Assembly: GCA_023213395.1 (NCBI GenBank)
Contig: CM041465.1
Span: 190,285,741 to 190,349,740 of the forward strand
Direction of reading: 5' to 3'
Source of the DNA: Cycas panzhihuaensis
Taxonomy: Eukaryota > Cycadophyta
DNA: 64,000 nucleotides
A model generated the notes under the pieces. The model had not been told where the DNA came from, ran no database searches, and saw only the letters and a list, made by a program, of their open reading frames with translations. The position numbers and the translations under genes are program-made. Shown piece by piece: positions 36,391-48,102 of the stretch (its first letter is position 1; every line of letters starts with the position of its first letter).

Positions 36391-38449
36391 TAAGGAAAAA
36401 TAAACCTAAATAAAAAGAATCCATAGTCTAAGAAGCATAACCTAAGTCATAATTGATTTAAGTAGAGGAATTATTCAAGGAATTACTAATAAAGAATATA
36501 CCCTAAATGTTGCTATTAATAGAAAATTTAGTGAAGTAATTATACTTGCCTAATATGGATAAAATTGGATATACTGTAGTACAAGGACCATGCTAGAAGC
36601 CTGAATAAATAATAATCTCTTTTGATCTTGATCCTATAATTCCCATTACTATTTTGGACAAAATATTTCATAACATAATTATTAATAGTGGCATAATAGT
36701 AAATGTGTTACTCATAACAACTTGAAAAAAAATTAAGTAGCCCAAAATTAGAAGCAACAAAATATTCATTAAAATTAGACAATAAATTCTTGGTAAAACT
36801 AATAGGGAAATTGTTGAATATTAAAGTATATATAGTCAACATTGTGCTAAGAATTGACTTTACCATTGTCAAAATAATAAAGGTATAGTATCCTATCTAG
36901 CATTATTGGATTATCTATAGTTGTTCAAAATATAATATCTTCAAAGCTAGAAGGATGTGGCCTTTACATTAATGTATAGAGGAAATCCATTTCTTCCTAT
37001 GTTAGGAAAAAGAAAATATCTCATTAAGATGATTCTTGATGATGCATCCAATATGAAATTACCAGTGATGACATATTATCAACATTTGAAGAAATAAATT
37101 TATATCATATGATAAAAGAATCAATTAAATTGATTAACTCACAAGAATATAAACCTAATTATTTTAGAGAATTGGATATTGGTAGTTCTTCAAATAAAGA
37201 GGGAAGAAAAATATTTATGGATTATTAGATGTAGGAATCTTATAAGGCTAACTCTCCAACCTTTTAATGTAATCTACTTTCTATACATATTTCTAATGAC
37301 ATTAATGACCAATTTAATAATTTTGAGTATCTTAGTATTCATTGTAGTGATATTATAGTAACTAAGATAAAAAACGTATGTATACATGATGAATTTTCAA
37401 TTAGTTTAAGAATGATCAAATCAGAACCCCTATCCTTAGATGTTAATCCTTATCCTAACCCCTACCCAAACCTTAATCCCTTACCTTCTCCTAATCTTGA
37501 CCCCAATTTTCCCTCTACCTTAGTTGTGGGATTTGAGGTAGACATATCCTCCCTAACACTAGTATATTTTGAGAAAGAGTATAGTAACTCTTCATCATCT
37601 TCTTAATAGGCACATGCATCTAATGATAACCTTTCCCCTTGGAAACTAGTACACCCAAAAGTAATAAATCTATAACAAAGTAGTATAGATTTATTAAGAA
37701 TAGTCTAAGAGACTCTAGTCTAGGAGATAAGATAACTATTCCTAAAGCCAGGATATTTGGTCCTTTTATAGGAGACTACCTGTTTCCATTCTTTAGAAAA
37801 TAATATTATGGTATAATTCATTTGATTTAATGCATGGAATGCTAAATTAAAAGAAAGATAATGGATAAGTCATCTTGGGATTTATATTTTATGTTAACCT
37901 TAATGAAACCTACCTAATATTAATACCTAACCCATCAAACTCCTTTTTAGAAGTGGGCAAATATTTAGATAACCTTCTAATTAATATGTAACCCCATATA
38001 AAAACTAAGTATTCTTTTATTTATGGTAGGATATTTCCTTAAGAAGCATATCCAAAAGTGTAAAAATTATTGGGTATCTCAAAGTTATTGTAAGTCTAAC
38101 TGGAGTTACTTATTCTTTTATATCTCAGGGAAACAATAGATGCTCAAAAAGGGGAGAAAATGGGAACCATCCTTATATAACTAAATAATTCTTTTATTAA
38201 AATATTCCTGTACTAATCCCATGATAAAACTATAGATAATGTGTTAAAATAAATAAGGAGATTAAGCATGGAAATAAAATAATAAAAAATCATGTCATTA
38301 GTAAGAACTATAGAAAGTAGGCATAGCCCACCTTATCAAATTATAGATAAGGAAAAAGTGGAAGTAGAGAAGATAAAAATAACTAAGATCAATTTGGGTA
38401 GCAAAGAAAATTTATATAATATCCTTATAAAAAATTCTTGGATGATAAA
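36391..38449 (+). other. H: decayed protease and spacer
   Basis: Near 36640-36720 the frame IIPITILDKIFHNIIINSGI followed by VNVL resembles a retropepsin strand and the (D)SG..(V)N active-site loop with Asp changed to Asn. The rest, including the Asn/Pro-rich frame 37412-37606, has no recognisable domain. Confidence 0.4.
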
Positions 38450-38710
38450 ATAGTGGTTAAAGCATAAGCATTATTTAAAGAGTTTAGAGACATATTTGTT
38501 TGGTTTTATAAAGACTTAAAAGGTATCCCTCCTAAGTTTGGGATACATTAGATTAACTTAATAGAAGGTGCTAAGCTGGTCAAATAAATACCTTATCATA
38601 TGAACGTGAAATATGCAAAGAAAATAAAAACTAAAGTTGGATAAAATATTAAAAGTAAGGTATATTTATGAAATTGATTATAGTGATTGTATTATTCCCA
38701 TAGTGGTAGT
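38450..38710 (+). pseudogene. N-terminal RT fragment of H, cut at PIVVV
   Basis: Reads FKEFRDIFVWFYKDLKGIPP, KFGIH, then YIYEIDYSDCIIPIVVV, which matches the start of gypsy RT up to 'W.SPIVVVPKK'. K starts at 38711 with its target duplicate gtagt at 38706-38710. Everything from the RT palm onward is absent on both sides of K. Confidence 0.8.
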
Positions 38711-40519
38711 TGTTTCCCAGATTCCGGGAATGGATACGGAATCACCGACTCAGGTAAGTGCAGGTATGTCTCTCGCACTATCATCGCCTTCTTTTACTAG
38801 ATGTTTGCTTGCGTATCTTCATGTGTATGACTTTGTGGGCGGCCTTATAGTCGTCCACACTTATTTTTAGCCTATGACGACTATAGCAGGGGCCCACTCC
38901 CAGCGAGTGTGGCACCCTGGCGACCGTATTACTTCCCGCATCTGCCCTCCTCGCTCCAGGATCCACTAGGTTTGCGCCACCTCTGCCCCTGTGATGACTC
39001 ATCATCGTTTAGTCAACTTGCCACCCCACTCGAGTCCTATTTTTTCTCCTTTGGACCCGTTTTGTTAGCTTGTTTACTCCCGGGTAGGTGTTCTAGCTGT
39101 CTATTAGTCTTTTCTGTCATCCGCCCCCAACCTAGACTGGTTGGTGGGCCCCAGTTTTGGCTCTAGGTGCATACCGCCGGATTTTCATGATCGCTGAATA
39201 TCATGATCACAAATTACCGTGACTGTTGTCTCAGGTTGTTTTTAAAAATCCGCCATGCCAATTTCGCATTTATTGCGAAATTGCCACGTGGCTCGTGCTT
39301 TATTTCTCTTCCAGCTGCGCCCTAATCGCACGCTTTAGGGTTTTGCTTGAGTACTTAAGCCCTTTTTGGCTCATTTTCAAGGATCTTTTTGCTCACTTTT
39401 GGAATTGCTCTTAAGGAAACACTCTCCAGCTCTGCTTTTCTCTGCTTTCTTTGCATCAATCGGACACTGCACTCTTCATACAGCTCTCCTTTGGCGTGGC
39501 TGAGACATTCTCCCAGCCCCTCAAACGCCTTGGAGAGGGCCCCTTTGAAGTGGTTTCGGTGATCTTCACCAGCGATCCATAGGCGCCCCAAGTGCAGGTG
39601 TTTCCCGTCACATCTCCGTAGCAGGGCCTCAAACCTGCTCTACTTCAGATCTGGGCTGTTTTGTCAGCCCCTCTCTGCTGCCCTTTGGCTGAGGCAAATC
39701 CCTTGCCTCTCCATTTCAGGTACTTGGGAAGCGTGGAGTGCATCGCCCGTGGGCCTAGCTACCGGTAAGCACCTTCGTATGCGTTATGTTTTCATGCTAC
39801 TTCATTTCTTAGTTAGGGCTTCCTTGCTTTCTTGGCATCACATTTGATTTTCTAGGGAAGGTAAGGAAGCCCCCTCTTCGTCCGCCGCAATATCTCGCAT
39901 CCAGTACGTCACGCAGAGTGCTTGGGTGCTCCTCAAGAAGGTTACTTCGTCTCGCACGCCTTTGCTCCAGGCGCATGTTTCGTTCCCCTCCGCTACCCTT
40001 TCTTTTCCTTTTATTTCTCTTGTAGTAATTAGTACATTGAAGGATAAAAGGGGAAAATCGGTTTGGTACTTGTTTGTGATTCGTTTGTCTTGTTTCATGT
40101 ATCTTTATCATTCGTAGGAAAGATTGTAGGAGTCCTCCTCTCCCCTACCTTTCCTCCTCTCTCCTTAACCACACGAGTGCCTTGCTTCCTGCATCACCCG
40201 TGTACCCGGTTAGGTTGTCTAGGATTGCTCTTGGCCTGTCTCCATTAGGTCTTCTCTTCCCCCCTTCTGGCCACCCAAGGGTGGGAGGGTCCTATTCCCA
40301 GGTCAACCCAGGTTTGCCCTACGCACCTTCACCCCTTATTCGAAGCGGTGAAGGGTCACCCGATAGTAGCCATACTCCATTGCAGATCCCGAACTCAAGG
40401 CCCGGCACGGGCACTCTGCGTGGTAGTTACCCACCTTTTAGGTCCCACCTTCCATCATTCCACCACTCACTCTCCCTTACACCTATCAGTTAGGTAGTTA
40501 TCCCGTAGCAGCGCGTCCA
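38711..40519 (+). repeat. 5' LTR of K
   Basis: 1,809 bp, starts TGTTTCCC and ends gcgcgtcca. Collinear with 50827-52643 over its full length with small indels (for example around 39320 and 40395). Confidence 0.95.
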
Positions 40520-40520
40520 C

Positions 40521-40538
40521 TGGCGACCATACTGGGGA
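40521..40538 (+). promoter_or_regulatory. Primer binding site of K
   Basis: tggcgaccatactgggga starts one base after the LTR. TGG pairs with the CCA end of a tRNA. It resembles sites I recall for Ogre/Tat elements (tRNA-Arg), but the tRNA is not verified. Confidence 0.75.
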
Positions 40539-40692
40539 CTACCAGTAAGGGAGCTAGTTTCGCTCTCTTCAGTTGGTTTCGCTACTCTTGTGTGAACCTT
40601 TTCATACTTATCTCGATCTCCACGTTGGGTAACCCCCAACGCATGTGTCTTACCGCTCTTTCTCCTTTCCTAACATTGTCGGTTGACCTTGC

Positions 40693-43107
40693 ATGCGGTG
40701 TTTCTCTCGTCGTTTGCGCGGTCTACCTCCTTTGTTAGAGGACCCCGAGTATCGCCCTCTTGCCTCGTCGGATTCTGATTCGACTATGGAGGGATACTCT
40801 TCTGATTGGACCTACCATACTTCAGCCATGGAAACCCATGCCTTTCCTCCTGTTATTCCCGGGTCCACCCAAGAGGGTGACGACCCCCTTTATTATCCAA
40901 ACGACCAACACCTTTCTTTCGATGCTCATCCTTCTACCCACGCCATAGAAGGACCTGCCCTCTTGAGGGTTGCCATGTAGTTGGCAATTCTTATGAGGAA
41001 CGTTCTGAGGATCCTACCTTGTTTGAGGTTCCGATCACCTCTTACGAGTGTGTTGGGACTCCTCCCATTGACGTAGTTGAAGCTTTCAGCAGTGTTGCTT
41101 GCATGTGACAACGCGTCCTAGGTGGTTTGAGGATGTCCTTCGTGGAGGGGCCTCTTCCTCTTCCGCTCCCCCACCTCATGCCTCATCCTCATCCACCCTT
41201 CTTATGACCACAAATCCCTTCGTGCCTACACGTGCGTCCCACTTGTTCCCTGCAGTGGGGGTGTGCGTGGCACCTTCCGTCCCTCATCAAGGTCCTAATG
41301 CCTTAGGATCTTCTCGCGGTGTGTCTTTCCCTCAATTGAGGGTTAGCATACCCGCTCCTAATCAAACCAATGTGCCATCCCCTAATGTGGCGCATACCGT
41401 CCCTAGTAGGCCTATTCGCCCTACTAGCTTTCCAACCACTAGTCATGTGGGATCTGCTCCCACGCATGCTCTAGCCCAGCACGTTGGTGCTTCCTTCTAC
41501 GTTCCCCCAGGATATACCTCTCAACCTTGGGGGCAGGGTAGAGGAAGCCGTCTTCCCGTTTATGGGGTGGATCCGCTACACCCATATAGGGTTGCTCCAC
41601 CTACGAGTGGCCCATATGGGTAAAACCCGGTTCCACATCCATCTTGCCCTTCTTCCAACGCAATCCCATCCGTTGTGCCTTCGCAAGGGAACCCGACTCC
41701 CTTCCAAGGCACCTACCCCCACGCCTCTTTTCAGCAAGGGGCACTTCCTCAAGGAGGGATGGGTGTCCCACCCCCATCCGCTCCTTGTGCGCTACCTACT
41801 TCGACATTCGTTGATCCTACGGTTCAGGCAAGGGCACGCCCCTTCATGGACTTTAGGTCAACCCCTCTTTCAGTTGAGGTGTTGTGAACCAACTTGCCAC
41901 CTCATCCCCCTGAAGTTCCTAGATTCGATGGAACTTCGTCATAAGACCCGGCGGAGCATGTCCGTAGTTTTTCTATGGCATGCATCGATTACTAGGCTTA
42001 CGACCATATTTTGATGAAACTATTCCCAAGATCCCTGCAGTGTGACGCCCTCAAATGGTTCTATCGTCTCCCTGCCCATTCAATCCATTCATTCCAGCAA
42101 TTGGTGGATGAGTTCATCAACTATTTTGATGTAGCTCGTCCATTCGAGAGCGGAATGAAGTCTCTTCTTTCGCTCAAACAAGGTCACGATGAGATGAATC
42201 GTGACTTTGTGCGGTGATTCCATGACTTGCTTCACTCCACTAAGGCAACATTGCCCGAGGAGCTAAAGCGAGACCTGTTCGTCAATGCGCTTCATCCCGA
42301 AGTCCATGTGGAAGTCCTCAAGATGGGGGCGACCACATGTGATTCCGCGATCGCCAAGTGCTTGGCGTTGGAGGCTATTGAGATCCAAGCGGGTCTCAAG
42401 AAACCTCTTAAGCCCTCACAACGCCATGAGGCACCACCCCTGAGGATACCAAACCTTCCCGGTGGCCTTGGTCTTCCTCTCATCCTACCGAGAGGACTTT
42501 AGACCCTCTCACATCAGCTATATGCTCATTCGAGTGCACGATGAAGGAGCTCAAGCTTCAAGATCCTTCATCTCCTACATCAAACAAGGAAGTCCAACAA
42601 ACTACCCAAGCTCCTCTTCCCAGGAATGGGAACGCCCAGTCCTCTCAAGCGAGGAGGTCTGACCCCCCGCTTGAGAAGAAGTGGTGCTCCATTCATGGGG
42701 ATTGCTTCCACGACGATTCGCGTTGTAGGGCCCAGCATCCAAAGGATGCCCCTCGATGCGATTCTTCTCCCAAACGGGCCTCGAGGCCTAATTTGGATCA
42801 ACCAGTTTATAAGGATCCGTTCCCTAAGCACGGGGAACGTGATCACAATACCCAAACCAAGAACAACCGTAACCGAGGAAGATCGCCTGACCCCCATCCT
42901 TCCCACGATAAAGGGAAGGGCGCTCAGAATTCTTCTTCCTCTTCTCGTTCTCCTAGCCGTCACACCCCGTCGCCTTCACGACCCCGGAACAGGGGGAAGA
43001 AGGTGATCCAGTTGCTTGAGGCAACTCCCACTTTTGCCCTTGCGCGATCTCAAGCCGCTAAGGAAGCGGCGGGAGCTGTTTGTCCTCCGCTCCTTGAGCC
43101 CTCTTAG
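40693..43107 (+). pseudogene. gag of K
   Basis: N-terminal acidic part from 40693 (LEDPEYRPLASSDSDSTMEG), a Pro/Ser-rich stretch at 41099-41880, the retrotransposon gag core at 41890-42420 (PRFDGTSS, FYRLPAHSIHSFQQLVDEF, ELKRDLFVNALHPEVHVEVL), and a knuckle-like WCSIHGDCFHDDSRC at about 42685-42730, followed by an Arg/Ser-rich basic tail to 43107. The core frame carries stops at 41621, 41885, 41991 and 42215. The tail is in another frame from 42541. Frame changes near 40980, 41098 and 42505 show at least three indels. Confidence 0.85.
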
Positions 43108-43329
43108 GAGACCCTTCCTCCGGAAGTCCCTCTCTTTCCCAAGGCTATTCCTGTAAGCCCGGGTCGTTACGATTTCCGAAGGGCACTTACCCAACCTATT
43201 GGGAAGGGTAAGCTTTTCTCTGTCGTGGATGAGCTCCATACGGTCGCTGCAGGAATGTCCTTGATGGACGTTCTGAGGAGTTGTCGGCGTGAGCCCTCCT
43301 CCTGGAAGCTTTAGGATCGAGTGATGTAC

Positions 43330-43801
43330 CTGTCCATGCTTTGGGTTTCGCCCAAGGTTGTGGACCCGCTATTTCCTTTGATCCTAAGGATCTTCCCCTA
43401 GGTGAAAGGGCGTCGGTGGAACTTCCCATTCACCATCACTATCGATCGCTGATTGTACTCTTGAAGAACCTGTCGACAACAACGGTTCTTCCATCAATGC
43501 CATGCCCTTGCGTGTCATGCAAGAGCTTGGTATTTCATATGGAACCCGTTCCTGGCGATGCCAAGGGTATGTGATGGCGAAGACCCCTTTGGGATGCATC
43601 GCGATTCCGCTTACCCTTGAGGGTAAGACCGTTCTTCTTGGCGTTGTAGTCCTTGACGTTGATGTGGATTACAACCTCCTTCTAGGTCGTCCATGGCTCA
43701 ATCAAATGGGAGCCGTATGCTTGACCCTTTGGGGACAACTTAAATTCGTCCATGACGGACGAATGAGAGTGATCCCCCGCGAACGCCGTTTTACTAAATA
43801 A
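43330..43801 (+). pseudogene. Protease of K
   Basis: The active-site region near 43475-43500 reads EEPVDNNGSSINAMPL, where relatives have DNGS; the aac codon is doubled, so the catalytic DNG triad is altered. The 99-codon frame from 43502 continues RVMQELGI and ends with DYNLLLGRPWLNQMGAV, the usual flap-to-C-terminus of Tat/Athila proteases. An upstream frameshift lies near 43500. Confidence 0.8.
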
Positions 43802-44439
43802 ACTCGCTCTACCAGTTCGGCAAACCAAGGTTCATCCACTCATGCCTCGGCTTGCTCTATTGGGATACCTAATCCGTCCGAAGAAGACCCTGCATCTTCT
43901 CCTCCTAGTCTCACGCGGTTCGCCCCTATTGGCGTTGGGAGTTACGGGTACCTTGCTTCGTTCAGCGATGATGAGTCACTCGACAAAGACGAGGATTGTC
44001 CTCACCCCGTTTCTTTCCTCCGCGCTAATAGGTCGCACCTACCTTGTTCTAGATCCCCGTCTAGAACCTCTCTCGTTGGTGAGGCTAGCCCCCTGTGCGT
44101 GTCACACGTCATCGCTCGTGTTGACCCGCCTTTGTCGATTCTCCTTTTCATTACCCCCCGTAGGTAATGGTTTTGAGGAATTGCCTTTCGCTCCTTCCGA
44201 GGGGCACCTTTCTGTTTTTCCTTCAGATTTTTGTGAGGAAGCTGAGCAACCCGACGGTCATCACAGTCCCGTTGCTCTCACTCCCTCCGGCGCTTCTCCT
44301 ACTCGAAGTAAGGTCATCCATGGGGTGGATTATTTCGAGGACGATGAAGCCCTGCTCGAGCATCTAGCAGGCCTTGCGCTAACACCGCCTTCCGGGTCAC
44401 CACCGGCTTGGTCACCAGAAGATCCTCGCGATCGGATCC
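43802..44439 (+). other. Linker between protease and RT of K
   Basis: Collinear coding-like sequence without a named domain. Frames 43842-44450 are open but low in sense. The acidic pieces (YFEDDEALLEHLAGLALTP near 44326) look like the true linker frame. An intron is known at this place in Ogre elements; I see no convincing one here. Confidence 0.4.
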
Positions 44440-45500
44440 ATGCTTGCTGATCCGATCCTGTCTCTTATTCCTCCACCTCCCATTGATCTTGCCCCTCTCC
44501 ACTTCGAGGAGGGCAATGCCATGTGCATGGGGGCAACTCAAGACGTAGTCTTGGCCCCGGGCAAGGTCATTAAGGTTGGGTTGGAATGTTCTCCTGATGA
44601 GGTAAGGGAATACTCCCTTCTGTTCTAGGGGTTTCGAGATATTTTCGCATGGGATTATGCTGACATGAAGGGAATCGACCCCTCGATTGTCACTCATAAC
44701 CTCACCACCCTTCCTGGTGCCCGCCTTGTGCGCCAGAAGCAGCGTCCCCTTCACCCGAAGCTCTCTGCCCCCATCAAGATGGAGGTAGAGAAGCTTCTGG
44801 ACGTTGGCCTCATTACTTCTATTGACTGCCCCAAGTGGGTCTCCAACATTGTTCCCGTTGCTAAAAAGAATGGGGCAATCCATATATGTGTCGACTTTCG
44901 CGACATCAACAACGCTTGTCCTAAGGACAATTTCCCGTTACCCTTCCTAGATCAGATCATTGATCGCACCGCTAGATTCGAAGTGATATCCCTAATGGAC
45001 GGCTTCTCCGGTTACAACCAAATTTAGATTTCTCTCGAAGATCGCCATAAGACGGCCTTCACTACTCCTTGGGGTACCTTCGCCTACAAGGCGATGCCCT
45101 TTGGCCTTAAAAATGCAGGTGCTACTTACCAAAGAGCCATGCATTTCATCTTCCATGACCTCATCAACGACACGTTGGAGGTCTTCATGGATGATATGAT
45201 GGGTCTTTCCTGCGTGAGAGCCCATCACCCTTCCGACTTGCACGCCATCTTCTCACGATGCCGTGAGTATCACATCAGCCTTAATCCACTTAAACGTGTG
45301 TTTGCCATTACCTCGGGCAAACTCCTTGGATTCCTTGTATCCAAGCGGGGAATTCAGATCGACCCCGACAAAGTCAGAGCGATCCTCGACATGTCGCCAC
45401 CTAGAACTCAACGGGAGACAAAGTCGTTTCTGGCGTGCTCGATTTCCTCAGCGCTTCTTGGCGGACTTACTGTGAGCACTAAACCCCTCACAAACCTGTT
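44440..45500 (+). pseudogene. Reverse transcriptase of K
   Basis: One frame from 44440 with TAG stops at 44626 and 45025. It shows DIFAWDYADMKGIDPSIVTH, EVEKLLDVGLITSI, WVSNIVPVAKKNG, CVDFRDINNACPKDNFPLP, LMDGFSGYNQI (first catalytic Asp), TPWGTFAYKAMPFGLKNAGA, and VFMDDMMG at about 45183-45206 as the YxDD motif (FMDD). The thumb follows (GFLVSKRGIQIDPDKVRAIL). The frame is lost near 45440 by small indels. Typical of Tat-lineage RT. Confidence 0.92.
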
Positions 45501-46028
45501 GAAGAAGGGAGCTCCTTTGCACAGTCTGATAAGACCCAAAAGGCCTTCGAAGGACTCAAGGAAGCCTTGGCTTCCGCTCCTACGTTGGCGCCTCCCCGGT
45601 TCGATAGGCCCTTCATCCTGTATACCTCTGACGAGTCCTTGGGTGCTATGCTCGCTCAGGAGGACGACTCAGGAACTGAGAGAGCTATATATTTCATCAG
45701 TCGCACTCTCGTGGCTACTGAGCTTAACTATTCCCTTGCCGAGAAGGAATGCCTCTCCTTGGTCCATGCCACCAAGAAGTTTAGGCACTACTTGCTCGGC
45801 AACACTACCAAGGTGATCGTTCAATCTGATCCCTTGAGATACTTACTAACTCGTTCGGTTGTGGGTGGGGCTGGTCATTGGGCCATCCTACTCCAAGAAT
45901 TTGATCTCCTTATCGTTAACCAGAAATCAAAGAAGGGCATGATAGTGGCCGAGCAACTTGCGGACGCCCTATCCCTAACTCCCTTGATACTCCCGTTGAT
46001 GACTCTCTCCCCGATGAGTCCATCTTGA
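45501..46028 (+). pseudogene. First (gypsy) RNase H of K
   Basis: The open frame 45567-46028 reads PRFDRPFILYTSDESLGAML, RAIYFISRTLVATELNYS, EKECLSLVHATKKFRHYL and VIVQSDPLRYLL, the gypsy RNase H motif order with the Glu (EKECL) and Asp (QSDP) positions. It is joined to RT by a frameshift near 45530. Confidence 0.88.
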
Positions 46029-46059
46029 CGATTCAGGGAGCTCCTCCCCATCCACTCAT

Positions 46060-47313
46060 CGACAATGAGTGGTACGGTGACATAGTCACGGTATCTCACG
46101 CGGACAATACCGCCCCGACGCTAGTAACAAAGTTAAATCTCGTATCCAGACTTCTGCCAGGCAATACCTCCTCGTGGACGAGGTATTGTATAAGAGGTCC
46201 TTCGATGGGATCCTCCTCCACTGTGTCACCGCTGACGAAGCCGACCAGGTGCTTCGCGAATGCCACCACGGCATTTATGGAGGTCACTTTGGGGGCCAGT
46301 CTATAGCTCACAGGATCCTTCGCATGGGCTACTTTTGGCCATCTCTTTTTAAAGACGCTCATGCATTTGCTCAGAAATGTCAGCGATGTCAAGAGCACGC
46401 CAACATTTCCCATGTGCCTTCCGAGGCCTTGCATCCTATTGTTTCACCGTGGCCTTTCGCTCAGTGGGTACTACACCTCATTGGAGCTATCTCCCCACCT
46501 TCGTCATCGCAGCACAAGTTCATCTTGACTACCACGGAGTATTTCACCAAATGGGTGGAGGCCATCCCCTTGATCACTACCCCCGGCAAAATAATTGCCA
46601 CGTTCATTTACCAGCACATCATTTGCTGTTTCAGAATTCTGGATGTCCTAATCACTGACAATGGAACTCTTTTCTGTAATAAGGAGGTGGATGAGCTTTG
46701 TGAGAAGTTCAAAATCTCTCATAAGACTTCTTCCCCTTATTACCCTCGTGCAATGGCCAAGTGGAGTCTTTTAATAAGACTCTTGTTAGCATCCTCAAGA
46801 AAACCGTTGCTCAATCCCAAAGGGATTGGCACCTTCAGTTGCCCTCTGCCTCGTGGGCTTATCGTACCTTTATCCATTCCGCCACGGGAATGACCCCGTT
46901 CTCCCTGGTCTACGGTACTGAGGCAGTGCTCCCATTGGAGGTGGAGATCCCTTCCTTGCGAGTCTCCCTTCGAGGTTTCATCAACGAAGAGTCGATCCAG
47001 CAGGCTCACCTGCTTGACCTCGAAGCTTTAGATGAGAGACGCTTAGCCGCCTATCAGGCTAACCTAGCATCCAAAGCCCGCTCACAAAGGGCTCATGATA
47101 AACGCCTGCTCGTTCCGCCCTTTGTTTCACAGGGACTACGTCCTCAAGCTCGAATATCTCCATGACCGTTTGACCAAATTCAAACCCTGATGGGTTGGTC
47201 CTTTTGTCATTATCGAATCCCTCAATAATGGTGCTTACAGGATAGCCACCCTGGAAGGGCTCGAATTTGAGAAAGCTGTTAATGGGATGTTCCTTAAGAA
47301 GTTTTACGCATGA
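46060..47313 (+). pseudogene. Integrase of K
   Basis: Zinc finger: ECHHGIYGGHF with CQRCQEHANI (about 46255-46400). Core: the first catalytic Asp is lost (WVLHLIGAIS, His for Asp, near 46470). The second is kept (LITDNGTLF near 46650). The Glu block (GQVESFNKTL) is knocked out of frame by a one-base deletion at about 46750. The open frame 46761-47165 continues to AYRTFIHSATGMTPFSLVYG and EVEIPSLRVS. The C-terminal part to the TGA at 47311-47313 is in other frames. Confidence 0.9.
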
Positions 47314-48102
47314 TCCCTCGGTGATCCCTTTGCCTTGCTCCGAAATGAGCCTAAACTACCATCTTAGGTTGTCCCCATTCTTCCCAACCACGGGTAGAGT
47401 GGCAATTTAAGATGGACTCCTCCTTCTTCTTTTCGGTTCCTTCCGCGGAACCCGCGTTTTCATATTCTCTCAGGAACCCTTGTGTCGTCTTGCTTGGGCA
47501 TCCCCCAATCAGGAAGATACTTGGGGGCATCGTTGCCCCCCTTTCCTGCCCGTCGTTTCCTTCGCATATCCCGCTATGCTCTCCTGTAGACATGTACTCC
47601 ATCCTGCTCCCTAACCTCACACTTCTATGTCGTCCCGCTCACGGCGTATGTGTGTGCCCATGTTAGATGTGTGGTCGTACATGGGAGGAAACGTGTGCAT
47701 CATATAACAAAATATCCACAACATAAAACATCTACAACATAACATTCACAACACACAGAATAAATATACATACCATCCACACACGACACATCATATACAA
47801 CATCTCATATACAAATGGGGTTCCAATCACCCCATGCATATATATATACATATCAAAAATCATATCATCATACATCCTGGGAAGCCGGCGTCCTTGTAGG
47901 GGGGGTACAATCGTATAGTCCTATATATGACCCCCTGGAGGCCCGTGCTTTCCCCTATCAGATCTGCATGTACATTTCCTACTGCTGTGGCCCCGCTCCT
48001 GGGGTGCCATCTCCTGGTCTCTGTGATCCCTCTCCTGGGGACCACATGCCTCCGAGGCTCCTCCTGGGCCTCCGCGAGCTACCTGCCTCGCTCTCCTCAT
48101 CC
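47314..48102. other. Spacer between integrase and antisense gene of K
   Basis: No convincing gene. It contains small inverted repeats (ggttcc..ggaacc near 47443; cccccaa..ttggggg near 47505-47525) and an A/C/T-rich stretch 47690-47870. The same layout occurs in K' at 1253-2082. Confidence 0.5.

Noticed and set aside
37412-37606. Asn/Pro-rich frame (PNPYPNPYPNLNPLP) as a possible structural protein
   Set aside because: Low-complexity, short, in the spacer between the protease and RT of H. Best seen as part of the decayed polyprotein linker.
38781-40111. Open frames on both strands inside the 5' LTR of K (and the same ones in the 3' LTR)
   Set aside because: They arise from the GC-rich, stop-poor composition of the LTR, occur in several overlapping frames and resemble no protein family.
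42292-43239. Long minus-strand frames opposite gag of K
   Set aside because: Arg/Gly-rich shadows of the Ser/Pro/Arg-rich gag tail. They are not conserved as proteins, unlike the antisense gene at 48-50 kb.
44314-44883. 189-codon minus-strand frame opposite RT of K
   Set aside because: The plus strand encodes clear RT motifs here, and the minus frame shows no domain.
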